DNA of 64,000 nt from Cellvibrio sp. UBA7661. Its GTDB lineage: Bacteria > Pseudomonadota > Gammaproteobacteria > Pseudomonadales > Cellvibrionaceae. Below are positions 62,661 through 64,000 of this stretch, in pieces. The DNA is taken from NCBI GenBank assembly GCA_002483365.1, contig DLHT01000015.1, positions 64,132 through 128,131 on the forward strand. The letters run 5' to 3'. The translations under genes were made by a program, and so were the position numbers. The notes under the pieces were generated by a model, which saw only the letters and a list, made by a program, of their open reading frames with translations, was not told where the DNA came from and made no database searches. Each line of letters starts with the position of its first letter. Position 1 is the first letter of the stretch.

Positions 62661-63050
62661 CTAACGAAGCTTCGCCATTACATAACGCCAGGGAATAACA
62701 AAAGGCGTAAGCACAATACCCATCACACACGCAAACAAAACACCTTTGGCATATTCATCAAGCCCCGTTTGCAGCCACACAGGAAGGGCAAATACCAACA
62801 CCCATAAGGTTTTCCACATCAATTCAAACAACAAAATGGGCAACAGCTGTAACGGGTAACGCAGCCCGACAAGCGCCAATAGCGAAAACGCCCCCAACAT
62901 GGATTGGATTACCGAATGCGGATCAGTAACGCGCGTTTCCGGAACAATAATCGACGGCCAAATCGTTAACCCCAACCCAACAACTACCAGCAGATACATT
63001 GCCCGCAGCAATATCATCTGCACTTTTGTGACTCCTACAACTTCCGACAT
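62661..63050 (-). CDS. Small four-helix membrane protein, first gene of the Ytr-like operon
   Basis: A 129-residue protein with four hydrophobic segments (about 12-32, 48-65, 70-92 and 103-122), with WPSIIVPETRV after the first. I do not know its function; proteins of this shape are common in proteobacteria. The ATG at 63050 has a perfect AAGGAG six bases before it; a longer frame starts 30 nt upstream. The operator and promoter lie 45-85 nt upstream. Confidence 0.75.
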   Translation of the reverse strand: MSEVVGVTKVQMILLRAMYLLVVVGLGLTIWPSIIVPETRVTDPHSVIQSMLGAFSLLALVGLRYPLQLLPILLFELMWKTLWVLVFALPVWLQTGLDEYAKGVLFACVMGIVLTPFVIPWRYVMAKLR

Positions 63051-63094
63051 ATCCCACTCCTTATGATGATTAGCCCACACATTTCACATCCATA

Positions 63095-63118
63095 GGTGTT
63101 ATACACAAATATAACACC
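63095..63118. promoter_or_regulatory. Operator of the Ytr-like operon (perfect inverted repeat)
   Basis: GGTGTTATA-N6-TATAACACC, nine perfect base pairs on each side. It overlaps the predicted -10 box and lies 45 bp before the first start codon. A repressor of the GntR/YtrA type encoded by the operon is the likely ligand. Confidence 0.7.
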
Positions 63119-63135
63119 ATAACAGATTAAAACAA
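63108..63135 (-). promoter_or_regulatory. Predicted promoter of the Ytr-like operon
   Basis: Minus strand: TTGTTT (63130-63135) and TATATT (63108-63113) with 16 nt between. The -10 lies inside the inverted repeat, so repressor binding would block it. Confidence 0.5.
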
Positions 63136-63271
63136 GCCCGGGCCTCTTCCTGACCGCCACAGATTCATACAAAAGTTTGCGGCCAGGTTTTAATCCGTCG
63201 TGCACCTGACTATGCTATGTAGAATATGAGGCCAGCCTGTTGAGCTTGGCCGTTCTGATGGATGTAGATTA

Positions 63272-64000
63272 TGAATTCCCCCTCCTTCCCTACCCTGGGC
63301 AAATATATTGATCTGCTGGTTGATGCTATTTGCGTAGTGGATAAACACGGACATTTTCTCTATGTGAGCCCCAGCGCCGAACAGATTTTTGGCTACAGCC
63401 AGATGGAGATGATGGGCAAGCAAATGCTGGAATTGATACACCCTGATGACCGCCAGCGCACGCTTCATACCGTTACCGACATCATGGAAGGAGAACCCCA
63501 GCCGCACTTTGAAAACCGCTACATCCGCAAAGACGGTGAGATAGTGCATATCATGTGGTCGGCACGATGGTCTGAAGCAGACCAGTGCCGTGTAGCTGTC
63601 GCGCGCGATATCACCCGCCGCAAACATGCGGAGAGCCTGCAGCAAGCCGTGTTTGCGATTGCGGAGGCATCCCATAACGCACAAGACTTGAATACCCTCT
63701 TCGCACAAATCCACCGCATTATCAGCGAGCTGTTACCGGCTGATAATTTCGCTATTGCATTACGAGACAAATCTTCTGCTGCGGTCAGCCTTCCTTATTC
63801 ACGCGAGCAAGTGATGTTGGACTTTGGTAAAGACAGTAGCGAAATGAGCAACCAACTCTTAAACAACGTGCTGCATAAAAACGAAGCTTGTCTTTACAAC
63901 GCTATGCATGAGCGCATGGCGCTGCAAAGTTGGCTGGGTGTTCCGCTTAAATCACACTCAGGCGTGCTGGGCGCATTGGTATTAAAAAGTTATTCTGCAC
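63272..64000 (+). CDS. PAS-GAF signalling protein, 3' end outside window
   Basis: The visible 243 residues start at the ATG at 63272. A PAS domain occupies about 10-120 (AICVVDKHGHFLYVSPSAEQIFGYS, HPDDR, YIRKDGEIVHI, VARDITRRKHAE). A GAF-like domain begins near residue 125 (LNTLFAQIHRIISELLPADNFAIAL). The output domain lies beyond the edge; diguanylate cyclase/phosphodiesterase or histidine kinase are both usual. It is divergent from the Ytr-like operon. Confidence 0.85.

Noticed and set aside
1..64000. CRISPR arrays, integrase/att sites, prophage genes, defence islands
   Set aside because: I found no regularly spaced identical repeats, no integrase or phage structural gene and no recognisable defence gene in the window.

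Overview
The window looks like a chromosomal segment of a gammaproteobacterium of the Cellvibrionaceae, most likely Cellvibrio or a close relative. This is inferred from gene content and order, not from a database search. Two blocks follow the gene order I know from Pseudomonas: hemA-prfA-prmC-moeB facing TPR lipoprotein-lolB-ispE-tRNA-Gln-prs-rplY-pth-ychF, and gltB-gltD-hemE. Around them sit genes typical of polysaccharide-degrading Cellvibrio-type bacteria: a TonB receptor, a flavin-dependent halogenase-family enzyme, a sialate O-acetylesterase-like enzyme, a ThuA-domain protein and a PEP-CTERM protein. Nearly all genes are intact. The exceptions are genes cut by the window edges, one gene broken by a stop codon and a possible IS3-family fragment.

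Layout. 1-5.2 kb: an edge-truncated UPF0114 membrane gene, the tightly overlapping operon hemA-prfA-prmC-moeB (minus strand) and a DEDDh exonuclease. 5.4-14.8 kb (plus strand): outer-membrane lipoprotein sorting (lolB), isoprenoid synthesis (ispE), tRNA-Gln, PRPP synthesis (prs), ribosome and tRNA functions (rplY, pth) and ychF, with a TonB receptor inserted between pth and ychF. 15-16.3 kb: an AT-rich patch with a hypothetical gene and a possible IS remnant. 16.3-24.7 kb: PilZ protein, parC, LEA/WHy lipoprotein, DUF2750, YgjP-like metallopeptidase, psd, terC-family gene and a DUF3391/HD-GYP protein with lost metal ligands. 24.9-33.8 kb: hemE, Na/Pi symporter, gltD and gltB. 34-37.3 kb: lipoprotein, halogenase-family enzyme and an OxyR lacking its second cysteine, with a candidate divergent small RNA. 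37.5-43.8 kb: PEP-CTERM protein, ThuA protein, a PMT mannosyltransferase with a PA14 partner, a periplasmic binding protein, a broken gene and a DUF3087 protein. 43.9-55.1 kb: fused secDF, glycosyltransferase, HI0933-like flavoprotein, esterase, DUF3144 and an M16 peptidase. 55.2-63.1 kb: an eight-gene operon with a YtrA-like GntR regulator, two different ABC transporters, a TPR protein and two proteins of unknown function, headed by a perfect inverted-repeat operator that overlaps a promoter. 63.3 kb to the end: the start of a PAS/GAF signalling protein.

The most interesting items are the Ytr-like dual-ABC operon with its operator, the OxyR with Val at position 208 next to an OxyS-like small-RNA arrangement and a halogenase gene, the promoter-proximal terminator in the gltB leader, the 12-bp tandem repeats upstream of the esterase, and the dispersed palindromic repeats.
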